DNA from: Cryptomeria japonica
Taxonomy: Eukaryota > Streptophyta > Pinopsida > Cupressales > Cupressaceae
Assembly (NCBI RefSeq): GCF_030272615.1
Contig: NC_081410.1
Span: forward strand, 186,729,619-186,793,618
Direction: 5' to 3'
DNA length: 64,000 bases
This document shows, one piece after another, positions 1-11,245 of the stretch. The translations under genes and the position numbers were made by a program. Position 1 is the first letter of the stretch; each line of letters opens with the position of its first letter. The notes below the pieces were generated by a model. That model searched no databases and was not told where the DNA came from. It saw nothing but the letters and a program-made list of their open reading frames with translations.

Positions 1-11
1 TAAGGGGTTAA

Positions 12-30
12 GTTCACATCGGGTTCACCA
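12..30 (-). other. Gypsy-type primer-binding site
   Basis: On the minus strand, just after the LTR that ends at 36 and a five-base spacer, the sequence reads TGGTGAACCCGATGTGAAC. This is where a tRNA-primed PBS belongs. I did not match it to a specific tRNA. It implies that the body of this minus-strand element lies to the left of the window. Confidence 0.5.
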
Positions 31-424
31 ATTAATGTAGATAGGAATTTGGAAATCATCAAAGCAAGTAGCAAATTGGACTAGCTCAATCACGAAACTA
101 GATTGCAATGATAACAATCCTAAAAACATTCAATAGAAAAACATGAAGACAAAACATTCAAATCAAATGCAAACCATCACAAATGCGAATGTCTCCTCCA
201 TGATTCTCCATTGTCCTTCTTTCTCCTTCAACTTGCTTTTTTTGTGGATCTCACCTTCAAGTGCATAAGCATAATGTGAAAGCAAGATTGACAAGACGGT
301 AGCGCAAGAATACTAGAAGCGTGATTGATTCGGGGATCAGGGACCATGATTAAAGAAATTCATCCAATTTATAGACAAATTGGAGAGATGACAAGATTAG
401 CATGAAGAGATTTGAAAGGAAATT

Positions 425-575
425 TCAAATCAAGAATGACAAATATGACAAATTATGACAAATTGACACTTTCTATGCAAGATTGATTGATTGACAAATT
501 ATGACAAAATTGACAAGTTTGCTATGCAAAATTGATTGATTGACAAATTATGACAAATTATGACAAATTTGCTAT
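425..575. repeat. short A/T-rich tandem repeat
   Basis: The motif GACAAATTATGACAAATT recurs with small changes, interleaved with repeats of GATTGATTGACAAATT. It lies inside the LTR at 36-1572 and encodes nothing. Confidence 0.7.
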
Positions 576-607
576 GTCATTCCCATGAAATTAGGATAAA
601 TATTAGA

Positions 608-712
608 GAAAATAGAAAATTAGATGAATTAGAAATTAGGAAATTAGAAAATTGATGAAAAATAGAAAATTAGATGAATTAGAAATTAGTAAATTGGAAA
701 ATTAGGTAAATT
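608..712. repeat. about 52-bp imperfect tandem duplication
   Basis: Two adjacent copies of an A/T-rich unit containing AGAAAATTAGATGAATTAG are present, followed by further diverged AAATTAG steps. This is a minisatellite-like duplication within the LTR. Confidence 0.6.
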
Positions 713-1044
713 AATTAATAATTTTTCATTCATTAATTAATTTACAAAAAGGGAGGAATTAGTTAGCCAATTAAATAAATATTTAATTGTGACAAGAAGA
801 CTTAGGATAAATAAACTATTTAACCTAGAGGGAGAAATGACAAACAAGATTAAATGAATAAATCATGAAACCCTAGAAGATGAATTAGAAATGCAAGGAC
901 GACAATTAGGTCTTGACAAAAGATAATTGATATCGATTCGATTTGATCATGATTCTAACTGACAAAGGACCAATGCTGATAAATGATTTGATTGATAAAT
1001 GTGCCAATTGACGAGGAACAATGACAAATTGATCCAAATTGACA

Positions 1045-1395
1045 TGATTGAGAAAGACGATGATCGATGACAAATCGATCACCAAAATGACAAGATTGAA
1101 AATGACAATGATCGGCGAGAAATCTATCGCAAGATTGAAAATGACAACAATCGATGACAAATCGATTGCAAAATTGATGAGATTGACAAGAGGACAAGGA
1201 TCGATGATGAATCGATCGCACAATGACAAGATTGAAAAGGACAACGATCGATGACAAATCGATCGCAAGATGAAAAGATTGACAAGAACGAGGATCGATG
1301 ACGAATCGATCACAAGATGACAAGATTGACAAGAGGACAAGGATCGATGACGAATCGATCGTAAGATGACAAGATTGACAAGAGGACAAAACTCT
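1045..1395. repeat. palindrome-containing minisatellite in the LTR
   Basis: A diverged array of units of roughly 35-50 bp combines GATCGATGACAAATCGATCG, an imperfect palindrome, with AAGATGACAAGATTGACAAG. At least six CGATCGATGA-type cores are visible. Open frames on both strands across this array follow from the repeat period and are not genes. Confidence 0.7.
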
Positions 1396-1573
1396 AATTC
1401 GAAAGTGATAAAAATGAGGAATGCAGAAGAAGGACTCGATGCTCACAAATGATAAAGACCAAGTGCACAAGATAGAAGAAATGTTAATGCGATGCAAAAA
1501 ACCCTAAAATAAGGCAATGCGCAAATGTTAGAGTATGACTCCGCAAGCGTTGACCATTTTTAGACGTCTACAA

Positions 1574-2767
1574 CATGAAATAATTGGGAATGACAGACAA
1601 GACATATTTTATGAGGAGCAATCTCCCTGATAAAGACAACCAACGAGCCTTCCATGTGGATATGGAATTCCTAATTCTATCTATAATAGCTTTCCAATAA
1701 ACTGGCTTATTGGCACCAACAAAAAAGGGAATGCCAAGATATGTTGAAGGAAGACATTCTAGAGAAAAACCCAAAGAATCCACAATATTCCTTGTGACTA
1801 TATCATTTGTATTAAAAACATATATTTTAGATTTTTGGGCATTAATTCTTTGACCTAAAACTACCATGTAGAGGTCCAAAGTTTGTCTGATTTGCTTTGC
1901 CTCCTGAACATTTGCTTTATTGAACAATGTGTCATCAACAAATAAAGAATGTGTAACTGACACAGATGTACCTTCAATATGTGCACCCCTCCAAAGCTCT
2001 TGATCATGCTTAAACTTAATAATTCTGCTAAAAGCTTTTTCCATAATTATAAACAGAGATGGGAATAGGGGGTCACCTTATCTCACACCTTGTGAAGCAG
2101 TGAAAAAACCAGCAGGAACTCCATTAATTAACACTGAGAAATAATCTCCCAAAATGCAAGCCCTAATCCATTCACACCATTTTTTAGCAAATCCAAATTT
2201 GGTCAAGACTTTAAACAAAAAAGACCAATTAAGTTTGTCATAAGCTTTCATCATATCCAATTTGACTACAAAAGCAGATGTACTATTGGGGTGGATGGAG
2301 TGCAATACTTCATGAGCAACCAAGGCACCTTGCATGGTTTCTCTTCCTGGAACAAAGCCACCTTATTCTGGGGATATGATTTTGATTATCAAATTCTGCA
2401 ATCTCAGAAAAATAGCTTTGGTAATAATCTTCTATATTGTGTTACATAACGAAATGGGCCTAAAATCTGCAAAAGTTGTTTGTTCTTTGATTTTCAGAAT
2501 AAGAGCAATATTTGTAGACTTGAAATTTTGAAGAATGGATGAGCTTTTTCTTGACTCCTCCATTACTGCCAGCAATTCTAAGCCCAAAACATCCCAAGAT
2601 TTCTGGAAGAAAAGAGACGTAGAACCATCTGGCCCCGGAGCCTTGTTTGGTGGAAAAGGAAAAACTACTTTTCTGATCTCTTCAATTGTAAAAGGGGCTA
2701 ATAGCTGTTGGTTATCCAAGGGGCAAATGATATGAGGAATAGCTTCCATAATCTCCTGTTCTTGCAC
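1574..2767 (-). pseudogene. LINE reverse transcriptase domain (ORF2 C-terminal part), broken
   Basis: Three consecutive blocks of a non-LTR reverse transcriptase are visible. At 2767-2432 are NKAPGPDG and FRPISLCN, the fingers motifs of plant LINE RTs. At 2335-2078 are KLDMMKAYDKLNW and the following SQGVR. At 2044-1568 the catalytic motif reads FVDDTLF, followed by the plant LINE sequences YLGIP and WKARWLSLSGR. RT copies LINE RNA at nicked target DNA. Stops and frameshifts separate the blocks, so no functional enzyme is made. The frame ends at the border with the Gypsy LTR. Confidence 0.88.
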
Positions 2768-3269
2768 ATCAAGTGGAATGTCAGAAGAAGGGGGGGCAAG
2801 TAGGTTCTTAAAATAATTTACATTAAAATATAGTAGAGGCTACCCTCTTCTGCTTGGTTGACATCTGAAAGAATTTGGTGTTTTTTATCCCCTTCCCTTA
2901 ACCATAGCTCACAAGATTTCTGTCTCCAGTATTCCTCCTCTCTCTTACAAAGTTCTTCCCATTCCATCTAAGCCTAATTCTGCTTAGCAAACAATTTTGA
3001 ATCAAGTCCATTAAAGATAATTTGTTCATTAATCAAATGCAACTGATTTTCGACAAGTTCTTTTTGGGCAAATATATTTTTGAAGACACCCTTATTCCAT
3101 GTTTTAATTTAGGTTTTAACATATTGCATTTTTTTGTGGAATTTAAACATTTTGGTACCCCTCACCACAGGGGCACTCACCCACCATTGCTGAACCAAAG
3201 CATGAAAGTGAGGATGTCAGAACCGCATCCTTTCAAATTTGAAGGAGGGCCTAAGATTATGTTTTAAAG

Positions 3270-3902
3270 TGGTTGCCTTTTTTTCAATGCTCACAAGGAT
3301 AGGAAAGTGGTCTGAGCCTGTTAAGGGTAAAATCTGGACCTGTAAAGAATAATTCTAAGTCCTCCATTCTTGAGAGAAAAGAAATTTGTCTAATCTCTTC
3401 ATAATTGTAAGAAACTGACTCTCTTATTGGTCCAAGTGAAAAAGCCATTTTGTGGAGGACTTTCAAATAAGTCATTATCATTTATAAATTCTTTGAAATC
3501 CTCAATCGTCTTTATGGGTGGACAAATACCCCCTTTTTTCTCATCTAGAGAGGTAATTTCATTAAAATCTCCCCCACAAAATGACATTTTGCCCTGCAAA
3601 TTGATGGATGATTCGAGTGAGAGACAACCATAAATTATTCTTCTCCTGAGTAGAGTTTGGACCATAAACATTTATCAAGTTAAAAGATATGTCATAATGC
3701 TTTATGCTAATATGCTACCAATTGGTTCGTTGTTTTACAAGATGAGCAATGATCGACTTTGGATTCCAAAGAACCACAAGATCTCCTAAAGCACCTATAC
3801 TTTGACCGTGCGCTGACTTCCAATCAGGCCATTTGGCTATTATTTTCTGGAAAAACACATCTGATAATTTATACCCCTGACATTCCAAGATAAGACCTTC
3901 AT
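3270..3902 (-). pseudogene. LINE AP-like endonuclease domain (ORF2 N-terminal part), broken
   Basis: ORF2 appears to start at the ATG at 3902-3900 with MKVLSWNVRG, the classic N-terminus of plant LINE endonucleases, and reaches GGDFNEITS near 3565-3540, the catalytic G-D-F-N motif. A later S-D-H-F-P motif occurs near 3320-3300. In the family this exonuclease-endonuclease-phosphatase fold nicks target DNA. The frame shifts several times and stops occur within it. The region between the first and second motifs is shorter than usual, suggesting an internal deletion. Confidence 0.8.
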
Positions 3903-5848
3903 ACCTGTCGAGGAGAACTACAATTAGTTCTCCTCGTAACTCTTTTGGAAGCTGAAATTTTTTGATCAAGGGTTGTTTGAATACCAACATCAATTTCTTC
4001 TTTTGCTTGAACTATTTTCGACTTTCTCCCTCTTTTTTTAGGAGTTCTCAATTCTGATTTACTAAGAGCAAGTGTTTGGGAGATGGAAAGGGTTTGAGAA
4101 AAATCAAAGGTTCCCTTATAAACATCTTCTTTCAAGGACGAGTTACAAGGGACCTGGTCTAATTTTTCTTCTTCTACTATAGCCCCTTCCTGGTTTATAG
4201 ATGTCGGTATTATAGAAAACACATCTGGTGAAAACTGATGACATATATCATTCTCATCTAGACCAAGATAAAGTGGAACAAAGGATTGCATTTTCTCCAT
4301 ATTGGCATGATCAATTGGCAAAATATGATAAGGTGCAATAACCTGATTCTTATGTATCCCAAACCACTCATCAAAGTGAGGCTGTGAAATTATCTCCTAG
4401 CCCTCAATTTAAGTTAAATGAGACCTATTGTCAACTTTTCCATTCATACAAGGACCCAGTTTATTATCAAACTGTAGTGGTTGCATACATTTAGCATAGT
4501 TTTCCAGTATCTCCTTATGTGCAATTTCATCAAACCATTTTGAGGCTACACTTAAAAATAGATCGTCTGCCACTCTTTGAAGTTCTTCTTTTGATTTTTT
4601 AATACATTTAGTCAAATGCAAAGAAGGAGAGCTTGACTCTATATGTGTAAGACTCATTTAATCATTCTGGAAGATCAGAATTTGGAAAATGCTTTCCCTT
4701 TTGAAATAAGATCAGAGCCCTTTATGTGAGATACTGATAGATTTATGCTTACCAAAATGAACCCTAAATGTTCCATTCAATGAGACAGTAGCATTGATAG
4801 TCTTATCAAAAAACCAGCTGCTATTAAACTCTAAACACTTGCGCCTTCTCAAATTAGATGGAAGAAATGCCTTAAGAAGTGCATCTAGCAATGCTTTATA
4901 AACAATCTTAAGATTTATATCATTAAGGTTTTTGTGGTAAGGAAAACCAGGTGAATCATCTGAGTGGGCATTTTCAAATACTAACTGAGAAGAGACATTG
5001 GAAGTCATCCCATCCTGCACCTTGAATGATTGCATTGAAAACTCAACACTCAACCCCTTCTCATAAATAAGACGCCTGTTTTCAGACAAATGTAGAGAGC
5101 ATTGAAGAGGATATGAAGTGTTATCTTTACACACGAAAATCCTTTGTTGAGAAGAACCCTGACACTGTGTGCTGTAGTGGCCCAAAACATTTTGGTGTTG
5201 ATCTATATAGGTAGCATTTTGAATTTCTATTTTCTGATCCCACGTACCCCATTTTCTCTGAATAGAGATTAAATAGGGAAAAGGCTTTGAGAGGTTAAGA
5301 AGGAGGCACACTTTGACTTGCAAGTGGATAACCTTGAATGGGATCAAATCATGCTTTATAAAAATTCCCACCTTGTTGGCCAGATTTTCAATAATATCAG
5401 GGTCTCAGTTTTCAAGGGGTAAGTCTGCAAATGAAATCTAGAAAGGCATGAATTGACATAAATTTGGATCCGGCTTAAAATTGGGAACCCAGGGCAAAGT
5501 AAACAGGTCTGAGCCCATACAAAAGCATCCCTTGTGCTTATGTACTTCATCTCTATTGGCTTTCAAATCAAATAAAAAAATTAGGTAGCTTGAGTGTGAA
5601 TTTAAAAATGAAATATTTTTAACTCCTATCCACATTTTATTTGCCCATTCCATAATATCAGAAAGTTGTAAATTTTGGTCCCAAAATTTACCTATGAGTG
5701 TCATCTCCTTTAAAAATTTGATATGAGAGGAAAGTAGCTCATCTGGTAGTTCAATGCTATGACTACTGGTAATAAAACCCCCATTAGCCTCTTTCTCTAC
5801 CAAGTGATCCTGGGGGCCTGTCTTTTTTATCTTGCAACACCTTCTCAT
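3899..5848 (-). pseudogene. LINE ORF1 protein with DUF4283-like region, broken
   Basis: From about 5848 the minus strand encodes LVEKEANGGF followed by MEWANKMWIG and a hydrophobic run NSHSSYLIFLFDL, the pattern of the DUF4283 region in plant LINE ORF1 proteins. A possible zinc-knuckle remnant (GHYSTQC) lies at about 5190-5170, and a long low-complexity C-terminal part includes a basic TPKKRGRKSK segment at about 4050-4015. ORF1 proteins bind LINE RNA and chaperone reverse transcription. The frame is broken in several places. The last segment ends in a TGA at 3901-3899 that overlaps the ORF2 ATG. Confidence 0.7.
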
Positions 5849-5900
5849 TAGACCTGATTTTATTATTTTGTGACTTCTTTCTCTAAACTCTCTTATCTTT

Positions 5901-7579
5901 ATTTGGTATGAAGGGGGTGCTGCTGGTTCGTATTGCCTTGAAAGCTTCTCCTTCTAGAAATCTATTGTGAATGAATATATTATTTGAGCTGGTCAGAAAT
6001 TTAGGGCGTTTAATAGAGACATTATTTGGCCATGAGACAAAGGATGGGAGATGACAGTAAGCATCTGAATGCTTATCAGCTAAGCTCAGCTTCTGAGCAG
6101 TGTTGAAACTACTTTTTATTTTATTATTGAAAATATATGAGATTTTTACTTGTATTGTTTAACTTAAATGGATGATTGTTAAAAAATAAAACATGCTTTT
6201 TAATTTTAAAAAAAAATTCTTTATTATATATATTTTAGTTTTCTTTAGAAAACAGACAATAAAAAAATTAAATAGAAATGTAGATGATTTCTTTGAACAC
6301 GTGTATGATAAACAAATCAACATTTTACCCATATATAAGTTAAAATACGAGTGAATGCATTAAAAATAAAAATAAAATTGCCAATCACCACTTGTTCACC
6401 AAAGTTAAGATAAGATGGAAAAACATGGAACTCATGCAAAAGTCATGCACTTCTAAATTTAAGAGAGGGAAAACCTCAAAGAGGAAAAACCATAGTGGCA
6501 TTGGTGACCCACAATATCTATCCACTTTTTGTAGAAAGGTGAGGATTGAAAACAAAGAGGAAGAAAGGCAAAGGTTTGACGAATATTACTGAATTGACTT
6601 TATTTAGGAATAATTTATACTTCTAATGGGATTCATTTTATTTCGAATTTATCATTATAGGCTTGAAAAATAGATTTAAATTACTGTTATTTTGATTTAG
6701 ATCTTTAAAATAAATATATTATAATGTTTATATGCATAGTTTCACTACCTTGTAGGGACATATTTTTTTTGTGTGTGTCAATGATTATCTATTTATTGTT
6801 GCCTAAATCAACACACTTAATTGATTTGTTCATTATTTCCCAAAGCTTGACTATGTGTGCTATTATTTTATTAGCTGATAGCTTCCTCCTATTTTGTTTG
6901 TGCAATCATGTTTATCAGGTGTGTAGCTTTCATTAAGTCGCCCATCCTCAATATTTGGTTCAACATCATTACTAGCACTTGGTTAGGGCTTAATATAAAT
7001 ATATATTTCACTCTATAAACTATTGGAATACTTATGCTGTTAGTGTCCTACTTATAATACAACTAACCTATATTTAGTATTAAATTACTTTAGACATGCC
7101 TAGGAAATCAAGTTGAGCATTAGTAGACTAATACAATTGTTGTGTCTTAACAACAAGATTCACAAATTCAATTTATGATCAAACTCAAATGATTTAAGAT
7201 TTCAATTGCAATTGTATTACAACTCAAATAGAAAATTGGATAAATAATCTATTAACATTGGCATTCATCTAGGATAATAGGTACATAAAACTTATTAATG
7301 TGAGTTCACAAGTACTCTTTATTTTGAATATTAGTTTTTTTTTGTATTTACTCTTGAATTAACTTATAGGATTTATGTAGAGAATAGAGATATTATTAGG
7401 AAAATGGTGTCTCAATCTTGCATTTACATAAGGTTACTATTTATAATAAGTTTATATTTGAGCGCCAATTGACCTTTGAAAATTTCTCAAAGCTATGGAT
7501 TGGCTAAATAAGAATGTTGATAAAGTTTCATTGCAAGATCATGTCTAGATTTGAAAATATTAAATTTTTCATTTTTGAA
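5901..7579. other. non-coding A/T-rich DNA
   Basis: Possibly includes the LINE 5' UTR up to about 6.1 kb. The remainder is A/T-rich with no coding, tRNA or clear repeat boundary that I could recognise. Confidence 0.5.
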
Positions 7580-8280
7580 ACTTGTGAATGAAAGTTTTGA
7601 AGTCAATTTTGAAGGCCTTAGAGGCTTTGAAATGGCTCAAAAGTGGTTGTAATCGATGTAGTGGGTTATGGCTTGAAAGAACACTTTACAAGCTTTTTGG
7701 TGCTTCAAACAACTTGTCAATTGGACACTTGGTTCAAGAGTTATGGCCTTTGAAAGTTGGGTCTCCTGAAATAGAAAATATAAAAATGTGTTGGACACAT
7801 AATTGAGCTATAAAACAGGGTTACACATGTTGGACATGTGTTTTGAAACATCATAGGGCATCTTGGATCGGAGATAAGCTGGGTGCCACTTTTTGGGTGG
7901 TTTTAGCTCATGGTTTTGTAATATTGTTTGATAGTTTCATGTATTGTATCTCCTATATATTAGATGTGTGAGATGGAGGTTGTGTGTAAGAGTCTTATAG
8001 CTATTAAGTTACCTTTGGATCTTTGGTTAGTGATACTCCTATGAGAAGTTTATTGTACAAGTATATTGTATTCTGTTGTTGATTTCTAAATAATATATTG
8101 GGTGGCTTTTGGAGTGTGGGATTTTTCTCCTGAAAGGGTTTTCCTCACGACATACCTTTTATTTATTGTTAATCTATTTGCATGTTGTATATCTCCTTCT
8201 ATATGTGTTTCTTATTCTATAATAGTTTAAGATTGGTGAGAAAATTTACATTTTCTCTCCCACTATATTAGTATTAGGAA
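7580..8280 (+). mobile_element. possible copia-type solo LTR
   Basis: Near 8100-8155 the sequence contains TTTTTCTCCTGAAAGGGTTTTCC, shortened here as the TTCTCC...GGGTTTTCC motif found near the 3' part of many plant Ty1/copia LTRs, preceded by a T-rich U3/R-like segment. No PBS follows and no internal region is attached, so a solo LTR or fragment is likely. The ends were not resolved. Confidence 0.35.
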
Positions 8281-9237
8281 GCATTTTGCACACCTTAGCT
8301 TCCTTTTAGATACAATAGGTAGATAAATTATAGATTTTGATAACGTATCAATAATTTCTATTTGGTATAGAATTATACACACTTATATACTCTAAACAAG
8401 TACCGTTTTTCATTAGTCCTTGGGTTGTAACATGATTTATTATATATTTTTACCTATGGAAACATTAATGATGAAATTGAATATCGTTTAAAACATGATA
8501 ATATCCTACTATTAGATCTATTATGGGATATTAGCACCCTAATTTGGAAGTGCTATTTAAGCTAACTTCATATAGAGGTCGTGGGCAATCGTTAGGGAAT
8601 AATATAAGAATTATATCAACTTCTTATTGCAACATAATTTTCTAATTTGAATATGTAGAAGCACCATTAGGTTGCATTAACATGAGATTTGTTTTAAATA
8701 CATATCGTGTGGTCTGGTTGATCCAAGCATTTTATTTCTTTCTTTCACTTATGAATATTCATGTTTCTATGTTTATCAAGATCAATGACAAATTATGAGA
8801 CTATTTTGGAGACCTATTTAAAGTTAAACCTCCTTTATTCAAGGAAAGGTAAGGAAATTAGCTTACACAATAAACTGAAGTTTGAGAATATTTTAATGTT
8901 GTGCATAATTAGGAATGCAAAGCTGTGTAATAGAAAATAGTTTAAATTTGGGTGATAGGTATTTTCTTCCGTTCTTAATGCTTTTCAAGAGTAGTTTCAT
9001 TGCATGTGATATAACTTAGGATGATAATTTTATGGATGGGTATTGATTATAGGTAAACATAGAAGGGTAGGTATCCACTCTAGATCTATCTATTGATAGT
9101 TGGTTGAAAAAGATGCTTTGGCCAAAACTTTTGAAATCATTGATTAATGATTGTGTTTCTTAAATACTCTCTACCATATATCATGATATTAGATGCATAT
9201 ATTTTTCTATGTATGTGAAATTTAATGTTAGATATAT
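8281..9237. other. non-coding DNA
   Basis: A/T-rich, with no coding or structured repeat seen. Confidence 0.45.
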
Positions 9238-9418
9238 CATTCTAAAATAGATTCCATCTTTCTCGCTAGTTCCATACTACTAGGTACCTCTTGCAGGGTC
9301 GGGTATTCTTCAAGTTAAGAAGACTTTTGAGAAAGTACAAAGTTTGTGGTTGGGAAAAAAAGTTTGAATCCTATTCTTATCTCATTTTTTACACATGGAG
9401 GAGGGTAAAAAATGAGTG
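9238..9418 (-). pseudogene. decayed copy of an unknown gene-like exon
   Basis: About 145-180 bp align by eye with 28,693-28,862, sharing GCAGGGTCGGGTATTCTT and a similarly spaced GGTTGGG...GAAAA. The minus-strand translation is a decayed form of the peptide at the better preserved copy (FFPN...F.KV in place of FPPNLEAYAFPEFL), with an internal stop. The family is not recognised. Two dispersed copies suggest a repeated gene fragment, perhaps carried by a transposable element. Confidence 0.5.
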
Positions 9419-9516
9419 GAGACTACAATACCTTATGGCATCATTATGTTTATTGATGTGACTAGATGAGTATAATGCATAGGTTGTAGGGCTAAATAGT
9501 GATGGGATGGGCATGA

Positions 9517-10660
9517 TGTAATACCTCACCGAGGAACCCTAGAGGATAAGAGAAAAAACACAACGAATACATGGAAATATTTTTTTTAAGTAAATAAGTT
9601 CCATGTATGAAACACAACCAAGAACTAATGCTCAAACCTCAAAAAAGGATCAACTTGTTGAAACTCGACAATGCGCAAGCAAAAGACTTAGCACCAAAAA
9701 AACAAAACATGGATAGAGGTCTCCAAAACCATAGGATAACGTCACATAGGTGATTAGGGTCACACAAGACCATCCCCAAAGTTACAAGACTTGGATCGAC
9801 AAACAAGACCACCTACTAGGTCCTAAGTGTCACCAATGGGCTATGATAATTATCGACTTACACTTGAATGCCATCAACACCATCTATGCTCACTCTGACC
9901 AACATAAGACACCTTAGAGGTTTCCTAAATGTCACTACCTTCACAACACAATTGAAATAAAGTCAAATGGAGCTTTTGGGACCCCAAAAACCCTACCTAA
10001 CACAACTGAGAGACTTGGGCACCCAAATTAGACATGGATGCCTAGAGAGGAAATCTACACAATGCACTGGAGTTCTCAACTCATGCATTACTCCCTATTT
10101 TTTGTTGGCGTCCTCCAAACTAGTGAACTCATGCTATCGTCCTTTGAGACATGCATTTGCCTTGACTATTAAGCTTCTCAAATGGACATATTTCTCCCCT
10201 CAGATAACTTGAACCCATTAGTGAATAAATAATACCAACACTACACCCAAATTGATAAAATTGTCAAAAAGATGTGAGAACAAAATAAGCAAAGTGTCTT
10301 CAAGTCACTAGGAGACACCTACAAGACTAGTCAAGAACCAGGTGGACCTTAAATATAATGTACCCACCCAAAACTTCCCTAAACCTTCACTAACACTTGA
10401 GGGATGTCCAAAACACTAAGACACCACAAAAAGATACCATGAGATACCTTTTAGTTTGTCTCAAATGAGTCCACACCTCGCTAAGCTACACCAAACCGCA
10501 AAAAAAAAAACACAAGACAACATTGGGAGATGACTATATCAATCTCTAGACCTACTGAGAACACATCTATGTTCATTTTGGACCACCAATTTAGGTGTTC
10601 CTATGATAAGATCAAGATATAACATAAAATTACAAGATAGAGAATGAAATGCACTTTGTG
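9517..10660 (+). mobile_element. Gypsy-like LTR fragment (start resolved only)
   Basis: The start TGTAATACC...GAACCCTAGAG with a following A/T run resembles the start at 24,753 (TGTAATGCCC...ACCCTAGAG, then a T-run), so both appear to belong to one LTR family. The right end is not resolved. No coding is present; the sequence is rich in CAC/ACC words. Confidence 0.4.
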
Positions 10661-10696
10661 CCTGATACCAACACTGGCACACACCAATCCACTTAA

Positions 10697-11245
10697 TTGA
10701 ATACAACCTTCCTGCTCGTGGCCGTTGCAGATCTTCTCTGCCTCCACCCCCGCCATTGTGTGAGTCACGCGGGCGGAGGAGCCATTCTTCCGCTCGAAAC
10801 GCAGCTCGAGAGTAGAGGAATATATTTGCTTTCGCTCCTGCCGCGCCTCTTTCCAACCTCTGCCTCCGCTCCGCCGCCGCTGCCCGGGACCTGCCCTTGC
10901 TTTGCCCAGCCGCCCACGGAGGAGGAGGACGACGACAAAAGGGCTTTCATCAATTGCGGCCCGTCGATCTGGTCCGGAAAGCGCCACTGGGCCTTTTCTA
11001 AGATCTCCACCGGGGGCGTTTCGCTCCGTGAGGCCGGCGCCGGCGCCGGCGGAGGCGGTGGCGGTGGCTGTGGTAAGGGCGGCACCGCCGTGGTGAAGCG
11101 CAGCAGGGTTTGGGAGCCTCCGCTGGAGATAATTGTGGAGGACGATGACGAGGTTTCTTTGGAAGGAGATACAACAATGGCGGTAACGCGCAGACCGAAC
11201 GACGTGAAGAATTCGGCGTTCAAGCATTCAAGAGACCGCCGCTAG
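10697..11245 (+). other. GC-rich block with long open frames, possible captured gene fragment
   Basis: This block is strikingly G+C-rich in A/T-rich surroundings. A plus-strand frame is open for 182 codons to TAG at 11,243-11,245. It contains an acidic stretch (EEEDDD), CGPSIWSGKRHW, a glycine-rich linker and VEDDDEVSLEGD, with G/C mostly at third codon positions. The minus strand is also open for about 150 codons, proline- and serine-rich, so high GC alone could explain either. Two ATGs in strong plant context (ACAATGGCGG) face outward: minus at 10,756 and plus at 11,177. It could be a captured exon or a bidirectional promoter/first-exon fragment. I do not recognise the protein family. Confidence 0.4.

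Larger units (their letters stand above)
36..1572 (-). mobile_element. Gypsy-type LTR (5' LTR of a minus-strand element)
   Basis: The segment begins TGTAGA and ends TCTACA, the inverted TG...CA ends expected of an LTR, and has a PBS-like sequence beyond its left edge. It is about 1.54 kb, A/T-rich and without coding sequence. It contains short tandem repeats (425-575, 608-712, 1045-1395). Its right end abuts LINE sequence, so it appears to have inserted into the LINE. The other LTR is outside the window, so the boundaries rest on the termini and PBS only. Assignment to Gypsy is by general resemblance, since no pol is visible. Confidence 0.6.
1573..5900 (-). mobile_element. L1-type plant LINE, decayed, 3' truncated
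   Basis: Reading right to left, the minus strand carries ORF1 with a DUF4283-like nucleic-acid-binding region, then an AP endonuclease and a reverse transcriptase, the order of plant L1 LINEs. All parts contain stops and frameshifts. Sequence stops soon after the RT thumb-like region where the Gypsy LTR begins at 1572, so the C-terminal zinc-knuckle/RNase H region and poly(A) tail are missing. The 5' end is uncertain; recognisable coding begins near 5,850. Confidence 0.85.

Noticed and set aside
906-1497. Ser/Ile/Leu-rich frames of 144 and 180 codons
   Set aside because: They translate the minisatellite in the Gypsy LTR in two frames.
10655-10690. PBS-like GCCTGATACCAAC on the plus strand, suggesting a minus-strand LTR starting near 10,667
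   Set aside because: The following sequence has no LTR-like TG start matching the repeat at 9517 or any other copy, and GC-rich DNA begins almost at once.
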